Shown in pieces: positions 1 through 9,514 of a stretch of 64,000 nt of DNA. The notes beneath the pieces are model-generated. The model was not told the DNA's origin, ran no database searches, and worked only from the letters and a program-made list of their open reading frames with translations. The translations under genes and the position numbers were made by a program. Every line of letters starts with the position of its first letter. Within the stretch, counting starts at the first letter, position 1. Origin of the DNA: Niallia taxi (GTDB taxonomy: Bacteria; Bacillota; Bacilli; Bacillales; Cytobacillaceae); contig NZ_CP102589.1 of NCBI RefSeq assembly GCF_032818155.1, positions 1,102,001 through 1,166,000 of the forward strand, read 5' to 3'.

Positions 1-3000
1 TCACAATTAATGTATTGCCTGTAAATGATGCGCCTGTATCAAAGGATGGTGTGTTAAATACACAAGAGGATACTGTTGGTATTGGGACACTGTTAGGGGA
101 AGATGTTGATGGTGATACATTGACATATACGATTGTTGAAAATGGTAAAAAAGGCAAAGTGACGATTCTTGACCAGAAAACAGGAGTTTTCTCTTATAAG
201 CCAAATGCAAATGAAAATGGAGAAGACTTCTTCACTTATAAAGTAAGTGATGGCAAGTTAACCTCTACTGCTAAGGTGTCTGTGTTTATTAAGGCAGTGA
301 ATGATGCTCCAATAGCAAAAAATGACGCTTATTCTACTAAGGAAGATGAAACATTAACAGTTGGTAAGGAAAAGAGTGTATTGCTGAATGATGAGGATGT
401 GGATAAGGATTCTCTGAAAGCTGTCCTTGTAAAAGGAACTGCTCACGGCACACTTGATTTCAAAGCAGATGGAACATTTACGTACATTCCAGCTAAAGAT
501 TTTAATGGAAGTGATTCTTTTGTATATAAAGCTACCGATGGTGTTTTAGAATCAGCAGAGCAAACAGTTGTACTCTCGGTAGGAGCAGTGAATGATCTAC
601 CTACAGCGAAAGACAGCTTGCTGAATGTAACAGAAGACGAAGCAGCTAGTGACATGGTTGAAGCAAGCGACGCAGACAAAGACAAACTGACATTTGCGAT
701 TGCCGAAAACGGCCAAAAAGGAAAGGCAGCTCTGACAGATGCGGAAACAGGCAAGTTCACATACACACCTGACAAAAACGCCAACGGAGAAGACAAGGTT
801 GTCTTCACAGTGACAGATGGTCAACGAGAACCTGTAAAAGCAACAGTCTCGATTTCGATTAAAGCAGTTAACGACGCTCCAACGGCAGCAAGTGACAGCT
901 TCACGACAAAGGAAGATGAAAAGCTAGAGGTTGGTACAGCGAAAAGCATTCTTGTAAATGATGCGGATGTTGATAATGACGCTCTTGAAGCCATTTTAGT
1001 GAAAACGACAGCACATGGGAAGCTAGAGTTGAATAAAGACGGCACCTTTACGTATACGCCAGACAAGGACTATAACGGTAGTGATTCATTCACATATAAA
1101 GCAACAGACGATAAATTAGAATCAGCTGTTCAAACTGTTGAAATTGAAGTGGAGGCTGTGAATGATCTACCTACAGCGAAGGACAGCTCGCTGAATGTAA
1201 CAGAAGATGAAGCAGCTAGTGGCATGGTTGAAGCAAGCGACTCAGACAAAGACAAACTGACATTTGCGATTGCCGAAAACGGCCAAAAAGGAAAAGCAGT
1301 TCTGACAGATGCGGAAACAGGCAAGTTCACTTACACACCTGACAAAAACGCAAACGGAGAAGACAAGGTAGTCTTCACAGTCACAGATGGTCAAGGAGAA
1401 CCTGTAAAAGTGACAGTCTCGATTTCGATTAAAGCAGTAAATGATGCGCCAACGGCTGCAAGTGACAGCTTCACGACGAAGGAAGAGGAAAAGCTGACGA
1501 TTGAAGCTGCAAAAAGCATCCTTAACAATGATACCGATGTAGATAATGATGCTCTTGAAGCCATCCTAGTGAAAGCTACAGCACACGGAAAGCTGGAATT
1601 AAATAAAGACGGCACCTTTACTTATACGCCAGACAAGGACTATAACGGTCAAGATTCATTCACATATAAAGCAACAGATGGAAGGTTAGAATCAGCTGTT
1701 CAAACTGTTGAAATAGAAGTAAAACCAGTAAATGATCTACCTACAGCGAAAGACAGCTTGCTGAATGTAACAGAAGACGAAGCTGTAGACAGTATGGTTG
1801 AAGTAAGCGACGCAGACAAAGACAAACTGACATTTGCGATTGCCGAAAACGGCCAAAAAGGAAAAGCAGCTCTAACAGATGCGGAAACAGGCAAGTTCAC
1901 ATACACACCTGACAAAAACGCCAACGGAGAAGACAAGGTTGTCTTCACAGTGACAGATGGTCAAGGAGAACCTGTAAAAGCAACAGTCTCGATTTCGATT
2001 AAAGCAGTTAACGACGCTCCAACGGCAGCAAGTGACAGCTTCACGACAAAGGAAGATGAAAAGCTAGAGATTGGTACAGCGAAAAGCATTCTTGTAAATG
2101 ATGCGGATGTTGATAATGACGCTCTTGAAGCCATTTTAGTGAAAACGACAGCACATGGGAAGCTAGAATTGAATAAAGACGGTACCTTTACGTATACGCC
2201 AGACAAGGATTATAACGGTACTGATTCATTCACATACAAAGCAACAGATGGAAATTTAGAATCGGCAGAACAGACCGTTAAGATTGAAGTAAAACCAGTA
2301 AATGATCTACCTACAGCGAAAGACAGCTCGCTGAATGTAACAGAAGACGAAGCAGCTAGTGGCATGGTTGAAGCAAGCGACGCAGACAAAGACAAACTGA
2401 CATTTGCGATTGCCGAAAACGGCCAAAAAGGAAAAGCCGTTCTGATAGATGCGGAAACAGGCAAATTCACATACACACCTGACAAAAACGCAAACGGAGA
2501 AGACAAGGTAGTCTTCACAGTCACAGACGGTCAAGGAGAACCTGTAAAAGTGACAGTCTCGATTTCGATTAAAGCAGTAAACGATGCGCCAACAGCGGCT
2601 AGTGACAGCTTCACGACGAAGGAAGATGAAAAGCTGGAGATTGAAGCTGCAAAAAGTATTCTTAACAATGATGCGGATGTAGATAATGACGCTCTTGAAG
2701 CCATCCTAGTGAAAGCTACAGCACACGGGAAGCTGGAGTTGAATAAAGACGGTACCTTTACGTATACGCCAGACAAGGATTATAACGGTACTGATTCATT
2801 CACATACAAAGCAACAGATGGAAAATTAGAATCGGCAGAACAGACCGTTAAGATTGAAGTAAAACCAGTGAATGATAGTCCAACTGCGAAGGACAGCTCG
2901 CTGAATGTAACAGAAGATGAAGCAGCTAACGGTGTGGTTGAAGCAAGTGACGCAGACAAGGATAAACTGACATTTGCAATTGCGGAAAACGGCCAAAAAG

Positions 3001-5162
3001 GAAAAGCAGTTCTGACAGATGCGGAAACAGGCGAATTCACATACACACCTGACAAAAACGCCAACGGAGAAGACAAGATAGTCTTTACAGTGACAGACGG
3101 TCAAGGAGAACCTGTGAAAGCCACAGTCTCCATTTCTATAAAAGCAGTAAATGATGCTCCAACAGCGGCTAGTGACAGCTTCACGACAAATGAAGATGAA
3201 AAGCTGACGATTGGTTCAGAGAAGAGCATTCTTGTAAATGATGCGGATGTTGATAATGACGCTCTTGAAGCCATTTTAGTGAAAACGACAGCACATGGGA
3301 AGCTAGAATTGAATAAAGACGGTACCTTTACGTATACGCCAGACAAAGATTATAACGGTACGGATTCCTTCACATACAAAGCAACAGATGGAAAATTAGA
3401 ATCTGCTGAACAAACGGTTGAAATTGAAGTGAAGGCAGTTAATGATACTCCGACAGCAGATGCTAGTTCAATAGAGTTAGAGGAAGATAGCAGCTTTAAT
3501 GGCAAGTTAACAGGGTCTGATCCAGAAGGCGACAGCCTGACATTCTCTCTTGTTGAAAACGGCAGCAAAGGAACAGCAGTCATTACAAATGAACAGACTG
3601 GTGCTTTCAGCTATACACCGAGCAAGGATGCAAATGGTGCAGATTCGTTTACATTCAAGGTGAATGATGGCAACTCTGATTCCGAAAAAGCAACGGTAGA
3701 AGTGACAATTAAGGCTGTAAATGATGCGCCGACAGCAAGTGATGTGAAAATGGAAGGTACTGCAAGAGTTGGTGAAACGCTGACTGGGACATACAGCTAT
3801 CATGATGTCGAAAACGATGCAGAAGAGCAATCAACATTCCAATGGTATAGTGGCGACAAAGAAGACGGCAGTGATAAAACGAAAATAGATGGTGCGACAT
3901 CTAATGAATACAAAATAACGAATGCTGATTTGAAGAAGTATTTATTCTTTGAAGTGAAGCTTGCTGCAGCAACAGGTGAGCAATCATCTGAAAGCTACTT
4001 AAGCAATGCAAGTGAAAAGGTAAAGCTTGCTGACAGTGTTGCGCCGACAATTGTATCCACAACACCGGCAAATTCTGCAAGTGATGTTGGGGTATCTGAT
4101 GATCTAGTCATTACGATGAGTGAAAATGTTTTAGCTGAATTAGGAAAAATCGAAATTAAAAATAGTGACGGCAGCACATTTGCAGAATACGAGGCGAATG
4201 ACACGCAGCATGTCGTGATTGATGGAGCAACAATTACAATTAAGCATCCTAATTTTGCAGAAGGAAAAGAGTATTCAGTTGTTGTTGGTTCAAATGCATT
4301 TGTAGATGAATCTGAAAATGTATATGAAAATAGCAATAATGAGTGGAAATTCGAAACGGAAGCGGCCCCAGGTCTGACAGCTTATGCTGATTCAAGCACT
4401 CCTTTAGAAGAAGAAGCAATGAAGCAAATGTTTGGAGCATTTGTATATGTGGATATCGCAGGAGATAGCTTTAAGGACGGCTTAACGGCAGATGACATTA
4501 TCCTGAACAATGCTCCTGCAGGAGTAACCGTCATGGATCAATATATAATGGGGAACAACCTTACACTAGTGCTGGGTTATGATGGAACAGATTTTGATAC
4601 GAAGTTCAGTAATTTTACAGTAACGATAAAAGGTACAGCTTTGGAAAAAGGCAATGATCTGACATCTAACAGCTTGGAGTTTGTACCAAGTACCGATGCA
4701 CCAACACCAATCATTACAGAATATTTGCACGGTGGAGATGGTAGGTCTGCCGTTGAAATATTCAGTCCTGCTCCAACATCAGAGCAATATAAGCTGAAAG
4801 TATATTCTACACATAATGGTGTAAAGAGTTCTTCTGAAATAGCATTATACTTGCAAAGTAATCCTAATTTAACTATTGGCAGAATTTTTTACGATTATTT
4901 TGATGTTGTTCCATTTTGGTACTATAACCAAGAAACTGTTTTAGATGAAGGAACCAATATAGTAAACGCATTGCAGATTATAGCTCCAAACGGATCAGTT
5001 GTTGATACACTAGGAGATCCATCGTCAAGCACTCCGATTGTAACTGGAAGTGTAACAATGGTTAGAAATACAGATATCAAAGACGGTATTGACCGCTATG
5101 TTCCTAGTCAATGGAGTACATATACAAGTGATATCTACAATCATTTCGGTAAAAGAGATTAA
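1..5162 (+). CDS. Giant cadherin-like/Ig-like tandem repeat surface protein, 3' part
   Basis: The frame is open to the left edge, so the N-terminus, signal peptide and any anchor lie outside the window. Visible from left to right: about 13 cadherin-like/VCBS-type beta domains of 93-97 residues, each opening with a VND(A/L)PTA-type motif and carrying Asp-rich DADKDK or DVDNDA turns that could bind calcium; an Ig-like domain (about 3720-4035); an SbsA-like Ig domain opening with APTIVSTTP (about 4039-4365); a linker domain; and a C-terminal lamin-tail-like domain (about 4701-5162). There is no LPXTG, membrane helix or SLH motif at the visible C-terminus. The likely role is adhesion or matrix structure, inferred from architecture only. 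It sits directly upstream of a sortase-anchored protein and a sortase. Confidence 0.9.
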   Translation, partial: TINVLPVNDAPVSKDGVLNTQEDTVGIGTLLGEDVDGDTLTYTIVENGKKGKVTILDQKTGVFSYKPNANENGEDFFTYKVSDGKLTSTAKVSVFIKAVNDAPIAKNDAYSTKEDETLTVGKEKSVLLNDEDVDKDSLKAVLVKGTAHGTLDFKADGTFTYIPAKDFNGSDSFVYKATDGVLESAEQTVVLSVGAVNDLPTAKDSLLNVTEDEAASDMVEASDADKDKLTFAIAENGQKGKAALTDAETGKFTYTPDKNANGEDKVVFTVTDGQREPVKATVSISIKAVNDAPTAASDSFTTKEDEKLEVGTAKSILVNDADVDNDALEAILVKTTAHGKLELNKDGTFTYTPDKDYNGSDSFTYKATDDKLESAVQTVEIEVEAVNDLPTAKDSSLNVTEDEAASGMVEASDSDKDKLTFAIAENGQKGKAVLTDAETGKFTYTPDKNANGEDKVVFTVTDGQGEPVKVTVSISIKAVNDAPTAASDSFTTKEEEKLTIEAAKSILNNDTDVDNDALEAILVKATAHGKLELNKDGTFTYTPDKDYNGQDSFTYKATDGRLESAVQTVEIEVKPVNDLPTAKDSLLNVTEDEAVDSMVEVSDADKDKLTFAIAENGQKGKAALTDAETGKFTYTPDKNANGEDKVVFTVTDGQGEPVKATVSISIKAVNDAPTAASDSFTTKEDEKLEIGTAKSILVNDADVDNDALEAILVKTTAHGKLELNKDGTFTYTPDKDYNGTDSFTYKATDGNLESAEQTVKIEVKPVNDLPTAKDSSLNVTEDEAASGMVEASDADKDKLTFAIAENGQKGKAVLIDAETGKFTYTPDKNANGEDKVVFTVTDGQGEPVKVTVSISIKAVNDAPTAASDSFTTKEDEKLEIEAAKSILNNDADVDNDALEAILVKATAHGKLELNKDGTFTYTPDKDYNGTDSFTYKATDGKLESAEQTVKIEVKPVNDSPTAKDSSLNVTEDEAANGVVEASDADKDKLTFAIAENGQKGKAVLTDAETGEFTYTPDKNANGEDKIVFTVTDGQGEPVKATVSISIKAVNDAPTAASDSFTTNEDEKLTIGSEKSILVNDADVDNDALEAILVKTTAHGKLELNKDGTFTYTPDKDYNGTDSFTYKATDGKLESAEQTVEIEVKAVNDTPTADASSIELEEDSSFNGKLTGSDPEGDSLTFSLVENGSKGTAVITNEQTGAFSYTPSKDANGADSFTFKVNDGNSDSEKATVEVTIKAVNDAPTASDVKMEGTARVGETLTGTYSYHDVENDAEEQSTFQWYSGDKEDGSDKTKIDGATSNEYKITNADLKKYLFFEVKLAAATGEQSSESYLSNASEKVKLADSVAPTIVSTTPANSASDVGVSDDLVITMSENVLAELGKIEIKNSDGSTFAEYEANDTQHVVIDGATITIKHPNFAEGKEYSVVVGSNAFVDESENVYENSNNEWKFETEAAPGLTAYADSSTPLEEEAMKQMFGAFVYVDIAGDSFKDGLTADDIILNNAPAGVTVMDQYIMGNNLTLVLGYDGTDFDTKFSNFTVTIKGTALEKGNDLTSNSLEFVPSTDAPTPIITEYLHGGDGRSAVEIFSPAPTSEQYKLKVYSTHNGVKSSSEIALYLQSNPNLTIGRIFYDYFDVVPFWYYNQETVLDEGTNIVNALQIIAPNGSVVDTLGDPSSSTPIVTGSVTMVRNTDIKDGIDRYVPSQWSTYTSDIYNHFGKRD
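24..3719 (+). repeat. Long in-frame tandem repeat, 570-bp unit
   Basis: Each unit encodes one 93-residue plus one 97-residue domain. Five units begin at 591, 1161, 1731, 2301 and 2871, each exactly 570 bp, marked by the recurring AATGAT boundary. A more diverged 567-bp unit precedes them (24-590), and a single diverged half-unit follows (3441-3719). The near-identical nucleotide sequence and codon choice of the five central units point to recent duplication or gene conversion. Confidence 0.95.
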
Positions 5163-5178
5163 AACATGGTCTGAAAAA

Positions 5179-5216
5179 CAGGTGAAAGATGTTCCTTGTA
5201 GGACACTTTTCACCTG
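5179..5216 (+). other. Hairpin between the giant repeat gene and the cohesin gene
   Basis: CAGGTGAAA pairs with TTTCACCTG around a partly paired loop. No T-run follows, so it is not a canonical terminator; it may be a processing or attenuation element. Confidence 0.5.
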
Positions 5217-5262
5217 ATAGTGATAAATACGCGTTAACTTTTAAATTAAGGGAGATTACAGG

Positions 5263-7053
5263 ATGAACCGAAAGAAAATAAAAGCTTTATTGCTTGTCCT
5301 ACTTATTGCGATGCTGACAGTGCCTGTACAGGCATTTGCAGCTACTTCCAAAAGCGTTACGGTGAAAATCGGTGATGTTCACGGGGAAGCGGGTCAAGTG
5401 ATAACAGTACCTGTGTCCGTTTCAGCACCAGTGACAGATATTGCTGCATATGGCTTGGAGCTGAACTATGACAATACTTCTTTGGAAGTAAAGGAGATAC
5501 ATCAGGTTGACGATAATCAAGAGTTTCAAAGCAACTTCAGTAACAAGGATGGGTATTTGCGAGCAGCATGGGCAGATGCTACTGGAGGGGATGATGCATT
5601 AAAAAATGCAGCTACTTTATTTACGGTTGATTTCTTAATAAAGGAAAATCCAGTATACGGAAAAAAAAGCATTAATGTTCCGATATATGATGCAGCAGCA
5701 TTGAGTTTTACTGATTCCAATAATAATAACGTAAGTGCTACAGTAGAAAACGGCAGCTTTACAATCAATAAATCTAGCAACTCTAAGCTAAGCAGCTTAC
5801 TAGCTAGTGATGGGACATGGAATGAAACCTTCTCACCAGAAGGAAAATTCTATACTGTTGCTGTAAAAAGCACAGTTAATTCATTGAATTTTGTTCCGAC
5901 AGCACAGAATGAATATGCTCATATTACTATTAATGACAAAAAAGTAACGAGCGGAACATTATCTCATGGCTTTTCGTTAAAAGAAGGCAGCAACAGCTTC
6001 ACTATCAAAGTAACAGCACAAGATGGATCTGCTTCGACTTATACGGTGAAAGTTAATAAGGAAAAAGAAGCAGTGGAAGAAAAACCAGACACAAATACTG
6101 AAATTGTCACAGTAGATATTCAATCAGGCAATGATGCAGTGGTTGCTAAAACACCTATTTATCGCACTACAGATGAATTTGGTATCAAATCAGATAAAGT
6201 GACATTGACAAAAGATGTTGTGAAGGAATTGCTGGCAAGTGCTGAGCTGCAAGACTCAAACACAGCTAAAATCATCATTCCAGATACACAGGATGAGATT
6301 TCTGAAACGTATTTCTCCATTCCAAAGGATGCTCTAAAGCTATTGAGCGAAGGGAATATCAATATACAATTAGTAATGAACAATGCTCAAATCGTTTTGC
6401 CAAAAGAGTCTCTTAAAGACGTAAAGGATGATTTATATTTCCGCTTCGTTCCTGTAAAAACAGAAACAGAAAAGAATGAAGTGAAAAACAGAGCACTTAA
6501 CAGCATTACAAGCTTTTCTGAATATGAGAATGTCCAAGTATTAGGAAGACCGATGGAAATTCAAACGAATATGGAAAACTCGAAGGTGAAGCTTATTTTG
6601 CCAGTAGAATCTGATGTGATTGATACGATTAAAGCAAAAAATAGTGGTATTGAGAACCTGCCAATCTTTATTGAGCATGATGACGGCACGAAGGAAGTTA
6701 TCGATGCCTCGTTTACGAATTATCATATGGATGGCTTCACTGGATTAGCTTTTGAAATAAATAAGTTTAGTACCTTCACGCCACTGTATCTGTCAGGTGC
6801 TGTTACTAACAATACAGACCAAGAAGCAGTTAGCGGCAAGGATGCGAAGGACAGCAAGGGTACGGAAGCATCTTCAAGCGCAGACACAACAGTAAGCACA
6901 GATGAGCAGGGAACTGGAACAAATCTGAAGAAACTGCCGAAAACAGGCGACGATTCTTATATTGATATGATCTTAAATATCTCTATCGTTGCAATTGCAG
7001 CAATTTTAGTTTTTCTGTTTGTCAGCAAAAAGAGAAGGCTGAAAAAGCAATAA
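5263..7053 (+). CDS. Cohesin-domain, LPKTG-anchored cell wall protein
   Basis: This 596-residue protein has a Sec signal peptide (residues 1-27, ending QAFA), a cohesin domain (about 32-165: GQVITVPVSV, YGLELNYD), a cadherin-like beta-sandwich (about 170-265, ending ASTYTVKV), a beta-rich region common in S-layer-type proteins (about 280-515), a Ser/Thr/Asp-rich linker, then LPKTG at 558-562, a hydrophobic span and a KKRRLKK tail, which form a full sorting signal. The ATG follows a strong AAGGGAGA. The sortase gene is next. Cohesins usually bind dockerins, but none is visible here, so the partner is unknown. Confidence 0.88.
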   Translation: MNRKKIKALLLVLLIAMLTVPVQAFAATSKSVTVKIGDVHGEAGQVITVPVSVSAPVTDIAAYGLELNYDNTSLEVKEIHQVDDNQEFQSNFSNKDGYLRAAWADATGGDDALKNAATLFTVDFLIKENPVYGKKSINVPIYDAAALSFTDSNNNNVSATVENGSFTINKSSNSKLSSLLASDGTWNETFSPEGKFYTVAVKSTVNSLNFVPTAQNEYAHITINDKKVTSGTLSHGFSLKEGSNSFTIKVTAQDGSASTYTVKVNKEKEAVEEKPDTNTEIVTVDIQSGNDAVVAKTPIYRTTDEFGIKSDKVTLTKDVVKELLASAELQDSNTAKIIIPDTQDEISETYFSIPKDALKLLSEGNINIQLVMNNAQIVLPKESLKDVKDDLYFRFVPVKTETEKNEVKNRALNSITSFSEYENVQVLGRPMEIQTNMENSKVKLILPVESDVIDTIKAKNSGIENLPIFIEHDDGTKEVIDASFTNYHMDGFTGLAFEINKFSTFTPLYLSGAVTNNTDQEAVSGKDAKDSKGTEASSSADTTVSTDEQGTGTNLKKLPKTGDDSYIDMILNISIVAIAAILVFLFVSKKRRLKKQ

Positions 7054-7054
7054 T

Positions 7055-7094
7055 AAGAATGAGGAGAGGGACTTTGTCTCTCTCCTCATATTCT
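7055..7094 (+). terminator. Stem-loop between the LPKTG protein and the sortase
   Basis: AAGAATGAGGAGAG pairs with CTCTCCTCATATTCTT to give a long stem directly after the stop codon. Only a weak T stretch follows and the sortase RBS (AGGAG, 7097-7101) begins immediately after it, so partial termination or mRNA processing that sets the sortase:substrate ratio is more likely than full termination. Confidence 0.5.
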
Positions 7095-7107
7095 TTAGGA
7101 GTATGCT

Positions 7108-7668
7108 ATGAAAAAAACAGTAATCGTTCTGCTTGTTCTCCTTTTACTTGGATTATTGGCTATTAGAGGGGTTCGTTTCTATGAAGACTATAAAAATGAG
7201 CAAAAAAGAGCAGAGCTGTCAGAGCGCTATGAAAAAGCAGTTACCGGTGAAATAGATACGAAAAACAATCAGCAAGAAACTGCTGTAGTAGGGAAAATCA
7301 CCATACCTAGTCTCAAAATCAACTACATCATCCTTGATGGAGCATCAGATGAAAATCTTGATATTTCAATAACGAAGGTGACAGGTCCTGATATGAACGA
7401 AACAGGAAATCTCGTTCTCGCTGGTCATAACATGCGAAATGGCAGTTTATTTGGCAAATTAAAAAAGGCGACAAAAAAGGACGCGATTTTTTTAACCGAT
7501 GAGAAGGGGAACAAGGGAGAATACAGCATTACGAAAATGTATACAGTGGAGGATACGAACCTCACTCCACTAGAACAAAACACAAATGGTACAAAGCTAA
7601 CGTTGATAACATGTACAGATAATAATGAATACAGACTGATTGTTGTTGCAGAAAAGACAGCAGATTAA
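7108..7668 (+). CDS. Sortase (transpeptidase), class A/D-like
   Basis: This 186-residue protein has one N-terminal membrane anchor (about residues 4-20) and a sortase beta-barrel. The catalytic residues are visible: His107 in LAGHNM, Cys169 in TLITCTDNN and Arg176 in EYRLIV. The TLITC context recalls class A enzymes, while the size and architecture also fit class D, so the class is left open. It lies next to the LPKTG protein, which makes that protein its most likely substrate; cleavage between Thr and Gly and transfer to the cell wall precursor are known for the family. Confidence 0.88.
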   Translation: MKKTVIVLLVLLLLGLLAIRGVRFYEDYKNEQKRAELSERYEKAVTGEIDTKNNQQETAVVGKITIPSLKINYIILDGASDENLDISITKVTGPDMNETGNLVLAGHNMRNGSLFGKLKKATKKDAIFLTDEKGNKGEYSITKMYTVEDTNLTPLEQNTNGTKLTLITCTDNNEYRLIVVAEKTAD

Positions 7669-7690
7669 AAATGGTAATAGTAATGATAAC

Positions 7691-7717
7691 GAGAGACTTT
7701 TTAGAAGTCTCTTTTTT
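7691..7717 (+). terminator. Rho-independent terminator after the sortase
   Basis: AGAGACTT pairs with AAGTCTCT across a short loop and is followed by a T-run. It closes the surface-protein unit. Confidence 0.85.
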
Positions 7718-7825
7718 AGGACTTTTTATTTAGGGATTTATAACTAGTTTAAGGGAAATTTAAGTTTTTCCCTATATAGTTAGCAACATAACAAAACGAC
7801 AATAAAAAGATTAGGGGAAATTACT

Positions 7826-9145
7826 TTGAAAAAAATCTCAACAAAAATCATTATATTATCATTATTTAATTCTATATTTGTAGCAGCGGTCAATGTCTTT
7901 GCATCGCTCTTCATGAGCAGCAGCCAAGGTAGTGGAAGTGGAGAAAATCAAGCGCAGAGCGGTCTGTTGGGCCATCTCCCGCCAAAGCAAGTCCTTATAG
8001 GTCTTGGTGTTTCCATTGTCCTTGGTGTTATCCTGGCATACTTCCTAGGAAGATTAATATCAAAGCCAATTGTTCAATTAACAGAAATCGCCCAGAAAAC
8101 ATCAGAGCTTGAACTAACGGAAGACGATAGTATTTTCGGTAAGACACTTGTATCAAAGGACGAAACAGGGGAAATGGCTAGAGCACTTCTGGAAACGAGA
8201 AACTCATTGAAATCAATGGCAACACAGCTGAAGTATGTCTCTTCAACAGTTGCAGCACACTCAAGCAGCCTTACGAAAAACACAGAGGAAAATGCCAGAA
8301 ATATTGATCAAGTGGTCGCAACAATAGAAGAAATTGCAATAGGAAATAATGGTCAAGCCCAAACAATCAGTGAGGTAAACACTACTTTATTAGAGGTTGT
8401 CGAACTGATGGAAAATATAACGAGAGATGCTTCTGCAGGTGCTGACAAAGCGGCAGCTTCCATTGATTCCATTGTAGAGGGGCAGAACACGGTAGAATTG
8501 CAAGGAGATAAAATGGATGAAAACATTTCGGTATCAGCAGAAGCAACATCCTCCATCAATGAATTGAGCATGATGATTGGTCAAGTTGGAAACTTTGTAG
8601 CCGTCATTACAAATATTGCGGAGCAAACAAATCTGCTGGCGCTGAATGCGGCAATTGAAGCGGCAAGAGCAGGAGAAGCAGGCAGAGGGTTTGGGGTAGT
8701 AGCCGATGAAATTAGAAAATTAGCGGAGGAATCATCAAGAGCTGCAAAGGAAATCACTGGCATCATTCATGATACGACAGAAAAAACGAACCAAGCAGTT
8801 TCACGTATCAACAAAGCACATAATCTAATTGACGAACAAAAGGATGCTTTAAAGATAACAGAGGAAGCATTCAGTAAAATTAAACATACGTATGACGGAA
8901 TTGTGCATAACTTTAAGCAGACTGCAGCTCACATGAATGCAATTAACGGAAAATCACGGATCATTTCCGAGCAAATTCAGCAAATGACAGAAACGGCAGA
9001 GGATTTCGCGGCAAATACGGAGGAAATATCTGCTTCAGGCCAAGAACAGCTTGCGTCAACAGAAAACATTGCAGCTTCTTCCAAAGAACTGCATGTGCTG
9101 GCAGAGGAATTGGATACAGAAGTGAATAAGTTTAAAGTAAAGTGA
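7826..9145 (+). CDS. Methyl-accepting chemotaxis protein with a minimal extracellular loop
   Basis: This 439-residue chemoreceptor starts at TTG behind AGGGGAAA. It has TM1 (about 9-28), an extracellular stretch of only about 25 Ser/Gly/Gln-rich residues, TM2 (about 54-76), a HAMP region, and a cytoplasmic signalling coiled coil containing the hairpin motif [16 protein letters not shown]. There is no room for a periplasm-style ligand domain, so it may sense membrane state, a cytoplasmic signal or a partner protein. It would signal to CheA/CheW. It is monocistronic between two terminators. Confidence 0.92.
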   Translation: MKKISTKIIILSLFNSIFVAAVNVFASLFMSSSQGSGSGENQAQSGLLGHLPPKQVLIGLGVSIVLGVILAYFLGRLISKPIVQLTEIAQKTSELELTEDDSIFGKTLVSKDETGEMARALLETRNSLKSMATQLKYVSSTVAAHSSSLTKNTEENARNIDQVVATIEEIAIGNNGQAQTISEVNTTLLEVVELMENITRDASAGADKAAASIDSIVEGQNTVELQGDKMDENISVSAEATSSINELSMMIGQVGNFVAVITNIAEQTNLLALNAAIEAARAGEAGRGFGVVADEIRKLAEESSRAAKEITGIIHDTTEKTNQAVSRINKAHNLIDEQKDALKITEEAFSKIKHTYDGIVHNFKQTAAHMNAINGKSRIISEQIQQMTETAEDFAANTEEISASGQEQLASTENIAASSKELHVLAEELDTEVNKFKVK

Positions 9146-9162
9146 GAAAACCAATAGTAATA

Positions 9163-9196
9163 GAAGAGCGGCTGTTAATAGCCGTTCTTTTTTTTC
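9163..9196 (+). terminator. Terminator after the chemoreceptor gene
   Basis: AGAGCGGCT and AGCCGTTCT form a stem with one mismatch, followed by a run of eight or more T. Confidence 0.85.
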
Positions 9197-9514
9197 TTCT
9201 TAAGCAGTTATTTACAAAAAATAACCAATAGTAAAAAAGTTACTTCAATAAGCATTTCCAATCAGCAAAATGATTATGATAGTTTGCCATATGCCTGATT
9301 AATTATATCTGGAAATTAAATGTAAGGTTCCTTTTGTTATCAAGCATTATATTACCAAGAATGAGCAGCTGCCTATTTGGGGAAAATACTTCGCGAAGCG
9401 AAGTTGTTGTAATTGACATGAAATTATAACAGGATTATTATTGTTATGATAAATAACTAAGGTAATAAAAAGTAACTCGTTAACCATTTTATGGTTTTAG
9501 ATATGGAGGTTTAA
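9197..9514 (+). promoter_or_regulatory. zwf upstream region with sigma-A-type promoter
   Basis: TTGACA (9413-9418), a 17-bp spacer and TATTAT (9436-9441) form a good sigma-A promoter for zwf. Upstream, a 7-bp perfect dyad ACTTCGC-GAA-GCGAAGT (9388-9404) lies just before the -35 and could be an operator. The rest is AT-rich, with no gene seen. Confidence 0.6.

Noticed and set aside
591..3440. CRISPR-like array, because of the regular repeats
   Set aside because: The repeats are 570 bp, coding, in frame and contiguous, with no spacers.
443..3830. Many minus-strand open frames of 60-120 codons under the repeat gene
   Set aside because: They recur with the same sequence every 570 bp, lack RBS, and are shadows of the biased codon use of the plus-strand repeats.
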